Shown: piece by piece, positions 56,301-64,000 of the stretch | Position numbering within the stretch: position 1 is the first letter of the stretch | How the letters are laid out: each line of letters opens with the position of its first letter | Source of the DNA: Roseovarius litoreus | Lineage (GTDB): Bacteria; Pseudomonadota; Alphaproteobacteria; Rhodobacterales; Rhodobacteraceae | DNA: 64,000 bases | Assembly: GCF_900142765.1 (NCBI RefSeq) | Contig: NZ_FRCB01000007.1 | Span: 62,001-126,000 of the forward strand | Reading direction: 5' to 3' | Translations under genes and position numbers: made by a program | The notes under the pieces: generated by a model | What the model was told of the DNA's origin: nothing | Databases searched by the model: none | Seen by the model: the letters and a program-made list of their open reading frames with translations, nothing else

Positions 56301-57288
56301 ATCGCGGCTGGAGGCCGGTGCGGGGGATGTGATCGTCTTGCCCGAGATGGGAGGCGACGGGTATTTCCGGATCGACCGGGTCGAGCAGATGGGGCTGGCG
56401 CAACGGATCGACGCGGTGCGGATCGTGCCCGAAACCAGCCCTGTGCCCGATTTCGAGACCGAAGGACCGCGCACGCGCAGCTTTGTGGCGGCGGCGTCGG
56501 TCACGCCGTTTTTCCTTGATCTGCCGCTGATGAGCGGGGACGAGGTGCCTCATGCGCCGCATCTTGCGGTGACGGCGGAGCCCTGGCCCGGTGCTGCGGC
56601 GCTGTATGCGGCGGATGCGGATGCGGATTATGCGCTGAACACGCTTCTGGAGGCCCGCACGCCCGTGGGCGTGACCGCGTCACCGCTGGCACCCGCGCCC
56701 ATGGGCCGGATCGACCGGGGCGAGGGGCTGGTCGTCAGGATGCTGAGTGGCGGGCTGCAAAGCGTGGATGATCCCGCATTTCTCGGGGGGGCCAATCTAT
56801 GCGCCATCGGGGACGGGACGCCGGATGGCTGGGAGCTTTTCCAGTTCCGCGATGCCGAGTTGATCGGCGAGGACACCTATGTTCTGCGCCACCGGCTGCG
56901 CGGGCAATTGGGCACCGAAGGGGCGATGGCCGCACCCTGGCCCGTCGGCGCCTTCGTGGTGCGGCTGGATGGCAGCGCGCGGCAGATCACCCTTCCCGAG
57001 GCCAAGCGCGGTCTTGCGCGCTTCTACCGGATCGGACCAGCAGAGCGCGCGATTGACGATCCCTCGTATCGCGGGGCGCGGATTGCCTTTGACGGCCTGG
57101 GGCTGCGGCCCTTGTCGCCGGTGCATCTGCGGCTCGAGGGGCTGGCCGGGCAGGACCGGCGGCTGACCTGGATCCGGCGCACGCGGATTGGCGGGGACAG
57201 GTGGGATGGCCCCGAGGTGCCGCTTGGCGAAGAGGTGGAACGCTATGTCGTGAAGGTCCTGCAGGGGGATGCCGTGCGGCGCGAATAG
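53377..57288 (+). CDS. Gene transfer agent host-specificity / megatron protein (g15), ending at an internal TAG
   Basis: This is 1303 residues to the stop. A small glycine-rich hydrophobic start (ILLSAAGAAIGGSVGGSVLG) leads to the tail-hub-like part (IAQVYGRMRVSGQVIWATEF near 68). A TIM-barrel domain spans about 430–760 (ISYAADWSEYFGYQPGNGDR, FIGIDNYMPLSDWREGHDHL, RFTEYGCAALDRATNQPNKF), then phage tail domains to the end. It forms the tail tip that meets the host surface. The frame stops at TAG 57286–57288 after AVRRE, but stays open and protein-like for 46 more codons (see 57289–57429). The product is therefore cut short or made by readthrough. Confidence 0.92.
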   Translation: MATILLSAAGAAIGGSVGGSVLGLSMAAVGRFAGAVIGRSIDQRLMGQGSETVETGRVKRLRLTGAGEGDAIAQVYGRMRVSGQVIWATEFLETVSYHLAGGGGGGGGKGSRRSAPQSFQRVHSYSVSLAIALCEGEISHVGRVWADGQEIGRDSLNMRVYRGTKDQRPDPKIEAVEGAGRVPAYRGTAYVLIEGLALERFGNRVPQFSFELCRPAQPGSPGHELDPPYAMRGVAILPGSGEYTLAMQPVEMNYGPGSGRLINVNSPSGKADFATSLDELQGELPACRTASLIVSWFGDDLRCGVCRIRPKVEQVQFDARGMRWMAGGATRATAQRVALDGAGRPVYGGTPADAAVIQAIQGMKARGLDVMYYPFILMDQMPGNGRPDPYSDAPDQPVLPWRGRITSSEAPGRPGSPDGTAAAVAEVAAFFGTASAADFLRAPEVQEAPRVPRLTTESLDFGPETLIYGPVEEPPSSPVHYSGPDEWGYRRFILHQAALCRAAGGVESFCIGSEMRGLTQIRGGGNSFPVVAQMIALAAEVRILLGPHVKISYAADWSEYFGYQPGNGDRFFHLDPLWSDPNIDFIGIDNYMPLSDWREGHDHLDAGAWDTIYDLDYLKANVAGGEGYDWYYASDAARAAQIRTPITDEDHGEPWVWRYKDIRNWWENTHHERVDGVRSGLPTGWVPRSKPIRFTEYGCAALDRATNQPNKFLDQKSSESRLPYHSDGRRDDLIQMQYLRAMAGYWTDPANNPVSPVYEGAMVDWDHACAWAWDARPFPFFPNNGALWSDGANYARGHWLNGRMSARRLASVVDEVTARAGLRHGDTEGLHGYVRGYLVDEVGEGRSTLQPLMLRYGFDAIERDGRLLFRLRDGRADHRLEPERLVRDPEMDGVLEQTRASEVELAGRVRLRFVEADADYDVIAEEAILPDEASRGVSSSEMALSMTRGEGRQTVERWLSDARMATDTLRLALPPSRLEAGAGDVIVLPEMGGDGYFRIDRVEQMGLAQRIDAVRIVPETSPVPDFETEGPRTRSFVAAASVTPFFLDLPLMSGDEVPHAPHLAVTAEPWPGAAALYAADADADYALNTLLEARTPVGVTASPLAPAPMGRIDRGEGLVVRMLSGGLQSVDDPAFLGGANLCAIGDGTPDGWELFQFRDAELIGEDTYVLRHRLRGQLGTEGAMAAPWPVGAFVVRLDGSARQITLPEAKRGLARFYRIGPAERAIDDPSYRGARIAFDGLGLRPLSPVHLRLEGLAGQDRRLTWIRRTRIGGDRWDGPEVPLGEEVERYVVKVLQGDAVRRE

Positions 57289-57429
57289 ACGGTGGCGGCA
57301 CCGGAATGGAGCTATGGCGTAGCCGCGCAGGCGCAGGATGGGATCACGGGCGCGTTCGAGCTGCAGGTGGCGCAGGTCTCGGGGCTGTTCGGGGAAGGCG
57401 CGGTGGCGCGGCTGGTCGTTGCGGAGTGA
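57286..57429 (+). pseudogene. Amber codon and separated C-terminal tail of g15
   Basis: After TAG (57286–57288) the same frame reads TVAAPEWSYGVAAQAQDGIT and GAFELQVAQVSGLFGEGAVA, then RLVVAE, and stops at TGA 57427–57429. The pattern W-x-Y, QAxDG, FxLxVAQVS and FG resembles the usual end of this protein family as I remember it. There is no ATG or ribosome site of its own, so it is not a separate gene. Confidence 0.75.
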
Positions 57430-57504
57430 CCGGGCGCGCGGCAAGGGGCATTGAGGACGACGGCGATATTCCTGTCGGTGATGACTGCCATGACAGCTTT
57501 GCGT

Positions 57505-57532
57505 TTTGCCAAACGCGCCTATCTGGTATACT
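57505..57532 (+). promoter_or_regulatory. Candidate sigma-70 promoter for cysE
   Basis: TTTGCC and TATACT are separated by 16 bases, ending 24 bases before ATG 57557. The -10 is one base from consensus. Confidence 0.5.
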
Positions 57533-57556
57533 CGAGCCGAAAACAGGAGCCTGATC

Positions 57557-58372
57557 ATGGTGAAAACCCACGCGAAACTGGCCGAGCTGGACCCTGTCTG
57601 GGGCCGTATCCGGGCCGAAGCACAGGAAGCGATCGATCACGAGCCGTTGCTGGGCGGGGTGATTCATTCGTCGATCCTGCATCACAAGACGCTTGAATCG
57701 GCGCTGGCCTACCGGATTTCGCTGAAGCTTGCCTCGACCGAGATGCCCGAGCAGATCTTGCGCGAGATCTGCGATGCCGCCTATGCGGGCGACAGATCGC
57801 TGTCGGTGGCCGCGCGGGCCGATATCGTGGCGGTGCATGATCGCGATCCGGCCTGTGACCGGTTCATCCAGCCGATGCTGTTTTTCAAGGGGTTTCAGGC
57901 CATTCAAGCCTATCGCGTGTCGCATTGGCTGTGGGTGGAAGGGCGCCGGGACATGGCGCGGTTCTTCCAGATGCGGGCTTCGGAGGTGTTCGGGGTGGAT
58001 GTGCACCCGGCGGCCCGTCTGGGCAAGGGGATCATGATCGACCACGCGCATTCCATCGTGATCGGCGAGACGGCGACGGTGGGCGACAATGTGTCGATGC
58101 TGCATTCGGTGACGCTTGGCGGGACCGGCAAGGAAGAGGAAGACCGCCACCCCAAGATCGGGGACGGCGTGCTGATCGGGGCGGGCGCCAAGGTTCTGGG
58201 AAATATCCGTGTGGGCAATTGCTCACGGATCGCGGCGGGATCGGTGGTGCTGCAGGAGGTGCCGCCCTGCAAGACCGTGGCGGGCGTGCCGGCCAAGATC
58301 GTGGGCGAGGCGGGCTGCGATCAGCCCTCGGTCAGCATGGATCAGTTGCTGGGCACCAAAGGGTCCGAGTGA
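57557..58372 (+). CDS. cysE: Serine O-acetyltransferase
   Basis: This 271-residue enzyme makes O-acetylserine for cysteine synthesis. The N-terminal helical domain (DPVWGRIRAEAQEAIDHEPL) contacts other subunits. The left-handed beta-helix has GVDVHPAARLGKGIMIDHAH near residue 150, then GDNVSMLHSVTLGGTGKE and IGAGAKVLGNIRVGNCSRIA, with catalytic His in IDHAH. ATG 57557 has ACAGGAG upstream. It follows the gene transfer agent cluster, which I take to be conserved synteny. Confidence 0.96.
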   Translation: MVKTHAKLAELDPVWGRIRAEAQEAIDHEPLLGGVIHSSILHHKTLESALAYRISLKLASTEMPEQILREICDAAYAGDRSLSVAARADIVAVHDRDPACDRFIQPMLFFKGFQAIQAYRVSHWLWVEGRRDMARFFQMRASEVFGVDVHPAARLGKGIMIDHAHSIVIGETATVGDNVSMLHSVTLGGTGKEEEDRHPKIGDGVLIGAGAKVLGNIRVGNCSRIAAGSVVLQEVPPCKTVAGVPAKIVGEAGCDQPSVSMDQLLGTKGSE

Positions 58373-58414
58373 CGGGCGGTCCACGAAACAACACTTAATG
58401 CAGTGCATGAAAAA

Positions 58415-58447
58415 CCCCGGAGAAGCGATTGCTTTTCCGGGGTTTTT
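58415..58447. terminator. Bidirectional terminator between cysE and pdhC
   Basis: CCCCGGAGAAGC and GCTTTTCCGGGG pair (with one weak position) around GATT and are followed by seven Ts on the forward strand. AAAA lies before it, giving Ts on the reverse strand. Confidence 0.92.
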
Positions 58448-58465
58448 TTATGGTTCGACTTCTGC

Positions 58466-59806
58466 CTATGCCAGCATGACCAGCGGGTTTTCGAGATTGT
58501 AGACGATGTGCTGGAGAAGCTCGGCGCCCAGTGCCCCGTCGATCACCCGGTGATCTACGCTGAGTGTCACCGACATGACCGTGGCCACCGAAAGCTCGCC
58601 ATCCTTGCCGACAACGGGTTTCTTGATGCCCGCGCCGACCGCAAGGATCGCACCATGCGGCGGGTTGATGACGGCGTCGAAATTCTCGATGCCGAACATC
58701 CCCAGATTGGAGATCGCGAAGGTGCCGCCCTGATATTCCTCGGGCGAGAGCTTGCGGTCACGGGCGCGCTTGGCGAGATCCTTCATCTCGGCGGAGAGGG
58801 CCGACAGGGATTTCGCCTCGGCATCCTTGAGAACCGGGGTGAACAGCCCGCCTTCGATGGCGACGGCAACGGCCACGTCCGAGGGTGTGAGTTTCAGAAC
58901 GCGGTCACCGGCCCAGACGGCATTGGCATCCGGCACGGCCTGCAGCGCCAGGGCACAGGCCTTGATGATGAAATCATTGACGCTGAGTTTGACGCCGCGC
59001 TCTTCGAGCTGTGCGTTCAACTCGCCCCGGAACTTCAGCAGCGCATCCAGACGGATGTCGCGACGCAGGTAGAAATGCGGAACGGTCTGCTTGGCCTCGG
59101 TCAGGCGGGCGGCGATCGTCTTGCGCATCCCGTCGAGCTTGACCTCGGTATAGGCGCGGTCCTTGTACATGGCGGCGACCGCATCGGCCGAGGGGCCTGT
59201 GGGTGCCACCGGAGCGGCCTGCTTCGCGGCGGTGGAGGCGGCGGCAGGCGTTTCGACGGCAGCGGCTGTGCCGGCCTTGGCGCCTTCGACATCTGCCTTG
59301 ACGATGCGGCCATGCGGGCCGGAGCCCTTGATCTGCGCAAGATCCACACCCTTGTCGGCAGCGATCCGGCGGGCGAGGGGCGAGGCGAAGATACGGTTGC
59401 CACCGTCGTCTTGCGGCGCGGCTGGTGCCTTGGCGTCCGATGCTTTCGCCGCGGGTGCGCCCTTGCCCGAGCCTTCGCCGGCCGTCTGTGCGGGCGCGGC
59501 GGCTTTGGCGGCGTCATCCGGGCTGTTCGAGGAGGCGGCGCTGTCGATGTCATCGGCGCTTTCGCCCTCGTCCAGAAGGATGGCGATGGGGGTGTTGACC
59601 TTCACGCCCTCGGTGCCTTCGGCGATCAGGATCTTGCCGATGGTGCCATCATCCACGGCTTCGAATTCCATGGTGGCCTTGTCGGTTTCGATTTCGGCCA
59701 GCAGGTCGCCGGAGCTGACCTCGTCGCCTTCCTTGACCAGCCATTTCGCCAGCGTGCCCTCTTCCATCGTGGGCGACAGGGCGGGCATGAGTATTTCGGT
59801 TGGCAT
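58466..59806 (-). CDS. pdhC: Pyruvate dehydrogenase complex E2, dihydrolipoamide acetyltransferase
   Basis: This 446-residue core enzyme passes acetyl groups from lipoyl arms to CoA. A single lipoyl domain (1–80) has its lysine in [14 protein letters not shown] near residue 42. An Ala/Pro-rich linker follows, then the peripheral subunit-binding domain ([20 protein letters not shown] near 140) and the catalytic domain ending in [20 protein letters not shown] with the DHRxxDG active site. Its lipoyl domain is nearly identical to that on E1-beta, the gene before it. Confidence 0.96.
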   Translation of the reverse strand: MPTEILMPALSPTMEEGTLAKWLVKEGDEVSSGDLLAEIETDKATMEFEAVDDGTIGKILIAEGTEGVKVNTPIAILLDEGESADDIDSAASSNSPDDAAKAAAPAQTAGEGSGKGAPAAKASDAKAPAAPQDDGGNRIFASPLARRIAADKGVDLAQIKGSGPHGRIVKADVEGAKAGTAAAVETPAAASTAAKQAAPVAPTGPSADAVAAMYKDRAYTEVKLDGMRKTIAARLTEAKQTVPHFYLRRDIRLDALLKFRGELNAQLEERGVKLSVNDFIIKACALALQAVPDANAVWAGDRVLKLTPSDVAVAVAIEGGLFTPVLKDAEAKSLSALSAEMKDLAKRARDRKLSPEEYQGGTFAISNLGMFGIENFDAVINPPHGAILAVGAGIKKPVVGKDGELSVATVMSVTLSVDHRVIDGALGAELLQHIVYNLENPLVMLA

Positions 59807-59819
59807 CGCTCTTGTCTCC

Positions 59820-61202
59820 TTAACGGTAGGTGACCGTGCGCACGGCCTCGATCACCTCGGCGGTGGAGGTCAGCGCCAGTTTTTCGAGATTGGCGGCATA
59901 GGGCATCGGCACGTCCTTGCCGGTGCAATTGATGACCGGCGCATCCAGATAGTCGAACGCGCGTTCCATCAGCGTGGCAGAGATGTGGTTTCCGATCGAT
60001 GCCACGGGCCAGCCTTCTTCGACGGTCACGCAGCGGTTGGTTTTCATGACCGAGGCGATGACGGTGTCGTAATCCAGCGGGCGCAGCGTGCGCAGATCGA
60101 TCACCTCGGCGCTGATGCCATCCTCGGCCAGTTTCTCGGCGGCTTCGATGGCATAGGTCATGCCGATCCCGAAGCTGACGATGGTGACATCCGTGCCTTC
60201 GCGCCAGATGCGCGCCTTGCCGAAGGGGATCGTGAAATCGTCCATCACCGGAACCTCGAAGCTCTTGCCGTAGAGGATCTCGTTTTCAAGGAACACGACC
60301 GGGTTGGGATCGCGGATCGCGGATTTCAGCAGGCCCTTGGCGTCGGAGGCCGAATAGGGCTGCACCACCTTTAGGCCCGGAATATGGGCATACCATGCCG
60401 CGTAATCCTGACTGTGCTGTGCGCCCACGCGCGCCGCCGCCCCGTTGGGGCCGCGGAACACCATCGGGCACCCCATCTGACCGCCGGACATATAGAGCGT
60501 CTTGGCGGCGGAGTTGATGATCTGGTCGATGGCCTGCATGCCGAAATTCCAGGTCATGAACTCCACGACCGGGCGCAGGCCGCCAAAGGCCGCGCCGACC
60601 CCGATCCCGGCAAAGCCATGTTCGGTGATCGGCGTGTCGATCACGCGTTTGGAGCCGAATTCATCCAGCAGCCCTTGGGTGATCTTGTAGGCGCCTTCGT
60701 ATTCCGCGACTTCCTCGCCCATGATGAACACGGTGGGATCGGCGCGCATCTCTTCGGCCAGCGCGGCGTTGATCGCCTCGCGCACGGTCTGCTTGCGGGT
60801 CTCGGTGCCTTCGGGCCAATCGGGCGAGCGATCCGGCTGCGGGGCGTCGGGGGCCTTGGCCTTGGCCGGCGCGGCCTGGCTGGGGGCGTCGGCGTCGGTG
60901 TCGCTGGTGGCCTGCGGGGCAGGGGAGGCTGCGGCACTCTCGATGTCATCGGCACTTTCACCGTCTTCCAGAAGCACGGCGATCGGGGTATTGACCTTCA
61001 CGCCCTCGGTGCCTTCGGCGATCAGGATCTTGCCGATGGTGCCTTCGTCGACCGCTTCGAATTCCATCGTGGCCTTGTCGGTCTCGATCTCTGCGATGAT
61101 GTCGCCGCTGGACACCTCGTCGCCTTCCTTGACCAGCCATTTGGCCAGCGTGCCTTCTTCCATCGTGGGGGAGAGGGCGGGCATGAGAATTTCTGTCGCC
61201 AT
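59820..61202 (-). CDS. pdhB: Pyruvate dehydrogenase E1 beta with N-terminal lipoyl domain
   Basis: This 460-residue protein carries a lipoyl domain at 1–80 (lysine in [14 protein letters not shown] near 42), an Ala/Pro-rich linker, and the E1-beta transketolase-like part from about 135 ([60 protein letters not shown]). A lipoyl domain on E1-beta is known in alphaproteobacteria. ATG 61202 follows AGGAGGAG and is better than the upstream GTG at 61211. It decarboxylates pyruvate with E1-alpha. Confidence 0.95.
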   Translation of the reverse strand: MATEILMPALSPTMEEGTLAKWLVKEGDEVSSGDIIAEIETDKATMEFEAVDEGTIGKILIAEGTEGVKVNTPIAVLLEDGESADDIESAAASPAPQATSDTDADAPSQAAPAKAKAPDAPQPDRSPDWPEGTETRKQTVREAINAALAEEMRADPTVFIMGEEVAEYEGAYKITQGLLDEFGSKRVIDTPITEHGFAGIGVGAAFGGLRPVVEFMTWNFGMQAIDQIINSAAKTLYMSGGQMGCPMVFRGPNGAAARVGAQHSQDYAAWYAHIPGLKVVQPYSASDAKGLLKSAIRDPNPVVFLENEILYGKSFEVPVMDDFTIPFGKARIWREGTDVTIVSFGIGMTYAIEAAEKLAEDGISAEVIDLRTLRPLDYDTVIASVMKTNRCVTVEEGWPVASIGNHISATLMERAFDYLDAPVINCTGKDVPMPYAANLEKLALTSTAEVIEAVRTVTYR

Positions 61203-61217
61203 GGTCGTCACTCCTCC

Positions 61218-62228
61218 TCAGGCGTTCTGCGGGGCGACATCGGCATAGATGTCGGTCCAGAGTTCTGCGGGATCGGGTTCGGGGCTGTCCTTCGAGAATT
61301 CGGCCGCCTCGTTCACGATGGCCTTGATCTCCTTGTCGATCGCCTTGAGATCGTCTTCGGTCGCGTGCTTGCCCGACAGAAGCAGGTCGCGCACATGTTC
61401 GATGGCGTCCTTTTCCTCGCGCATTTTCTGGACTTCCTCGCGGGTGCGGTACTTGGCCGGGTCCGACATCGAATGGCCGCGATAGCGGTATGTCTTGATT
61501 TCGAGGATATAAGGCCCCTTGCCGGAGCGGCAGTGCGCCACCGCCTTCTGCCCCGCGTCGCGCACGGCCAGAACATCCATTCCGTCCACCGCCTCGCCGG
61601 GAATGCCGAATGCGGCGCCGCGGGTGTAGATATCCGGCGTCGAGGTCGAGCGTTTCTGCGACGTGCCCATGGCGTATTGGTTGTTCTCGATCACGAAGAT
61701 CACCGGCAATTGCCACAAGGCCGCCATGTTGAAGGTCTCATAGACCTGGCCCTGGTTGGCCGCACCGTCGCCGAAATAGGTATAGGTCACCCGATCATTG
61801 CCGAGATATTTGTCGGCAAAGGCCAGCCCCGCCCCAAGCGGCACGTTGGCCCCGACGATGCCATGCCCGCCATAGAAGTGCTTTTCCTTCGAGAACATGT
61901 GCATCGATCCGCCCTTGCCGCGCGAATATCCGCCCTCGCGACCGGTGAGTTCGGCCATGACGCCCTTGGGATCCATTCCGCAGGCGAGCATGTGGCCGTG
62001 GTCGCGATAGGTGGTGATGCGCTTGTCGCCCTCTTCGGCGGTGGCCTCGAGCCCGACGACAACGGCTTCCTGACCGATATAGAGATGGCAGAACCCACCG
62101 ATCAGGCCCATGCCATAAAGCTGGCCCGCCTTTTCTTCGAATCGCCGGATCAGAAGCATGTCGCGGTAATACTGTTTCAGCTCATCGGCGGAAACATTTG
62201 GTTTTGCTTGGGTTTTTCTGGCAGACAT
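61218..62228 (-). CDS. pdhA: Pyruvate dehydrogenase E1 alpha
   Basis: This 336-residue subunit binds thiamine diphosphate. The ThDP motif GDGAANQGQVYETFNMAALW near residue 152 continues into VIFVIENNQYAMGTS. RFEEKAGQLYGMGLIGGFCH near 29 and the loop YRYRGHSMSDPAKYRTREEV near 246 are typical. ATG 62228 has AAAGGGGAGATGCGGC upstream. It heads pdhA–pdhB–pdhC; a palindromic operator candidate lies 27 bases upstream. No lpd gene is in the window. Confidence 0.96.
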   Translation of the reverse strand: MSARKTQAKPNVSADELKQYYRDMLLIRRFEEKAGQLYGMGLIGGFCHLYIGQEAVVVGLEATAEEGDKRITTYRDHGHMLACGMDPKGVMAELTGREGGYSRGKGGSMHMFSKEKHFYGGHGIVGANVPLGAGLAFADKYLGNDRVTYTYFGDGAANQGQVYETFNMAALWQLPVIFVIENNQYAMGTSQKRSTSTPDIYTRGAAFGIPGEAVDGMDVLAVRDAGQKAVAHCRSGKGPYILEIKTYRYRGHSMSDPAKYRTREEVQKMREEKDAIEHVRDLLLSGKHATEDDLKAIDKEIKAIVNEAAEFSKDSPEPDPAELWTDIYADVAPQNA

Positions 62229-62254
62229 GCCGCATCTCCCCTTTGCGGATGATA

Positions 62255-62274
62255 ATAGTTTAGCGTTAAACTAT
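62255..62274. promoter_or_regulatory. Palindromic operator candidate upstream of pdhA
   Basis: ATAGTTTA and TAAACTAT are perfect inverted arms around GCGT. The A/T-rich site stands out from its GC-rich setting and lies 27 bases before pdhA, where a repressor could block the pdh operon promoter. The regulator is unknown. Confidence 0.5.
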
Positions 62275-62350
62275 TTATATCCCAAGCGGGGCCGCAGTGA
62301 TAGGGCAAATTTTGCAGGGTGGTTGGGCGGCGATGTGCGGTCCCCGCCCT

Positions 62351-62650
62351 TCAGCGAATGACGATCTCGTCGGGGCGCAGCAGGCCCAGCACATCGCGGG
62401 CCTGTTGATCCAGCAGGTCGGTATCCAGGAAATCGTCCGACAGCCGCCGGGTCAGGTTTTCCATCCGTGCCACCTGCACCGACAGATCCTTCAGCTGTGC
62501 GCGCAGCGCGTCGGATTCGGCATCGATCTCGGCGCGGCGGAAGAGGCCATAATCCCCCTGCACCGCGGCAAAAGTGAAATAGGCGCCCAAGCCGAAGGCG
62601 ATCAATGAATAAATGAAAAGCCCCATCTGGGGTCGTATGCGCTGTGACAT
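62351..62650 (-). CDS. ftsB: Septum formation initiator FtsB/DivIC family protein
   Basis: This 99-residue divisome protein has a short cytoplasmic tail, one membrane helix (GLFIYSLIAFGLGAYFTFAA) and a periplasmic coiled coil (AEIDAESDALRAQLKDLSVQ). It ends DLLDQQARDVLGLLRPDEIV, a typical FtsB/DivIC closing motif. ATG 62650 fits family length. It is 122 bases upstream of pdhA on the same strand and divergent from the acyl-CoA dehydrogenase. Confidence 0.88.
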   Translation of the reverse strand: MSQRIRPQMGLFIYSLIAFGLGAYFTFAAVQGDYGLFRRAEIDAESDALRAQLKDLSVQVARMENLTRRLSDDFLDTDLLDQQARDVLGLLRPDEIVIR

Positions 62651-62786
62651 GGATGCCGTTGCTCTGCCTTTTGTGCCGCCTCTGACGGGCGGTCTGCAAC
62701 TACCATGCCACAAGTGATTCGCTTTGTGAATCCCCTTTCCACGTTGTGCCTGCTGCGTCATAAACTCACCTTTAAGGAGAACCGCC

Positions 62787-64000
62787 ATGCCCAACCTGCC
62801 GCCAAACGCTCATCTGCCCGGCCATGAGGTCACCAACCAGCCCGAACCGCGGGGCGATCTGGCGCTCTGGGGCGATGACCCGGCGCTGCAGGGCCATGCC
62901 GCTGCCGCAGGCGCGCAGCTTGGCGCGCTCGAAAGCTATGCCGCCACCATCGGCACCGCCGAGATGCAGGAGGCTGGACGTCTGGCCAACCGGCATCCGC
63001 CCGAACTTCTGGCCTTCGATGCCGGTGGGCGGCGTCTGGATGAGGTGCGCTATCACCCCGATTACCACCGGTTGCTCGAGACCGGGCTGAGCGCGGGCTA
63101 TGCGGCCATCCCCTGGGAAGGAGGGGCGGGCGGTCATGCCACCCATGCCGCGATGGTCTATCTCACCACGCAGATCGAACCGGGTGTATGCTGCCCGATG
63201 ACCATGACCTATGCCGCGGTGCCCGCGCTGAAGGCCGATGCCGATCTCTTCGCGGCCTGGGTGCCCAAGCTGATCGCGCGGGCCTATGACGGTGCGGTGC
63301 GGCCGATGACGCGCAAACCGGGCCTGACCATGGGGATGGCAATGACCGAGAAACAGGGCGGGTCGGATCTGCGCGCCACGGTCACCCGGGCCGTGCCCGA
63401 TGGCGATGCCTACAGGCTGACAGGGCATAAATGGTTCTGCTCGGCGCCGATGTCGGACGGGTTTCTGACGCTGGCGCAGGCGCCGGGCGGGCTGACCTGT
63501 TTCGTTGTTCCGCGCTGGCTCGACCATGGGCGCAACGTGATCCGTCTGCAGCGGCTCAAGGACAAGCTGGGCAACCGGGCCAATGCCTCGGCCGAGATCG
63601 AGTATGACGGCGCGCTGGCCTATCGCCTTGGTCCCGAGGGCGAGGGCATCCGCACCATCATCGAAATGGTCCATCACACAAGGCTCGATACAGCCATGGC
63701 GCCCGCCGGTCTGATGCGCGCGGCGCTCGATCGCGCGGCCCATTGGGCGCGCCATCGCAGCGCCTTCGAGGCGCGCCTGATCGACCAGCCGCTGATGCGC
63801 ACGGTCCTTGCCGATCTGGCGCTCGATTGGGAGGGAACACTGGCCCTTAGCCTGCGCGTCGCCCGCGCCTTCGACAGCCCGTCCGAGCCCGAGCGCGCCT
63901 TCGCCCGGCTTGCCGTGGCGCTGGCAAAATATCTCGGCAACAAGCTCTGCCCCGGCCTTGTCTACGAGGCGATGGAGGCGATCGGCGGCGCGGGCTATGT
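62787..64000 (+). CDS. AidB-like acyl-CoA dehydrogenase, partial
   Basis: At least 404 residues are present and the C-terminus lies beyond the window. AidB-type features are RHPPELLAFDAGGRRLDEVR near residue 70, MTEKQGGSDLRATVTRA near 189, YRLTGHKWFCSAPMSDGFL near 210 and LKDKLGNRANASAEIEYDGA near 254. IEAIGGAGY-like AMEAIGGAGYV closes the visible part. The family includes FAD flavoproteins with acyl-CoA dehydrogenase activity and the E. coli AidB alkylation-response protein. ATG 62787 follows AAGGAGAACCGCC. Confidence 0.9.
   Translation, partial: MPNLPPNAHLPGHEVTNQPEPRGDLALWGDDPALQGHAAAAGAQLGALESYAATIGTAEMQEAGRLANRHPPELLAFDAGGRRLDEVRYHPDYHRLLETGLSAGYAAIPWEGGAGGHATHAAMVYLTTQIEPGVCCPMTMTYAAVPALKADADLFAAWVPKLIARAYDGAVRPMTRKPGLTMGMAMTEKQGGSDLRATVTRAVPDGDAYRLTGHKWFCSAPMSDGFLTLAQAPGGLTCFVVPRWLDHGRNVIRLQRLKDKLGNRANASAEIEYDGALAYRLGPEGEGIRTIIEMVHHTRLDTAMAPAGLMRAALDRAAHWARHRSAFEARLIDQPLMRTVLADLALDWEGTLALSLRVARAFDSPSEPERAFARLAVALAKYLGNKLCPGLVYEAMEAIGGAGY

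Noticed and set aside
53707..56562. Long reverse-strand frame across the megatron gene
   Set aside because: It is antisense to a well-supported gene and Arg/Pro-rich, as expected from codon bias.
43277..57288. Interpretation of the phage-like cluster as an ordinary prophage
   Set aside because: There is no integrase, repressor, replication or lysis gene and no att-like repeats; gene order matches the gene transfer agent.

Overview
The window looks like chromosomal DNA of a Rhodobacteraceae member, most likely of the Roseobacter group. The evidence is the high GC content, the protein families themselves, and three syntenic blocks I associate with that group: secDF–Mth938–ccmABCDG, acpP–fabF–mltG–gene transfer agent–cysE, and pdhA–pdhB(lipoyl)–pdhC next to ftsB. 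This placement comes from family knowledge and was not checked by a search.

Region 1 (1–10.4 kb): a TspO-like membrane protein cut by the window edge, a fatty acid desaturase, serS, then yajC and a fused secDF, a TauE/SafE permease, an Mth938-like protein and the cytochrome c maturation genes ccmA, B, C, D and G. Region 2 (10.4–17.5 kb): acnA, a DUF1223 protein, clpS, an RsmC-like methyltransferase, an SDR that has lost its catalytic lysine, and hemF. Region 3 (17.5–31.7 kb): mostly reverse-strand genes. These are an LpxL/HtrB-like acyltransferase, a three-gene nitrile hydratase or thiocyanate hydrolase set with a split beta subunit, a CIA30 protein, an isolated fliG, a small secreted peptide, purB, a DUF6314 and a DUF3445 protein, an MltB-like transglycosylase between two tail-anchored proteins of unknown function, glnB-glnA, nnrD and a Hint-domain protein. 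Region 4 (31.9–43 kb): tRNA-Leu(UAG), tig, rpsF-rpsR-rplI, two convergent YceI-domain genes (one fused to cytochrome b561), then fabD-fabG-acpP-fabF-mltG.

Region 5 (43.3–57.4 kb) is a complete gene transfer agent (GTA) structural cluster in the order known from Rhodobacter capsulatus: small and large terminase, portal, g3.5, prohead protease, capsid, adaptor, stopper, tail terminator, tail tube, two chaperones, tape measure, distal tail, hub, NlpC/P60 peptidase and the giant host-specificity (megatron) protein. Many genes overlap by 4 to 17 bases, which suggests one transcript. The last gene has an in-frame TAG 46 sense codons before a second stop. The blocked extension still looks like protein, so the tail-tip protein may be truncated or made by readthrough. 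Region 6 (57.4–64 kb): cysE, the pyruvate dehydrogenase operon with a lipoyl domain on both E1-beta and E2 and a palindromic operator candidate upstream, ftsB, and an AidB-like acyl-CoA dehydrogenase cut by the window edge.

The most notable non-coding signals are an 80-bp dispersed element directly downstream of both ccmG and mltG (about 76% identical, with conserved ends and a variable centre), and paired A/T-rich hairpins in three unrelated intergenic gaps.
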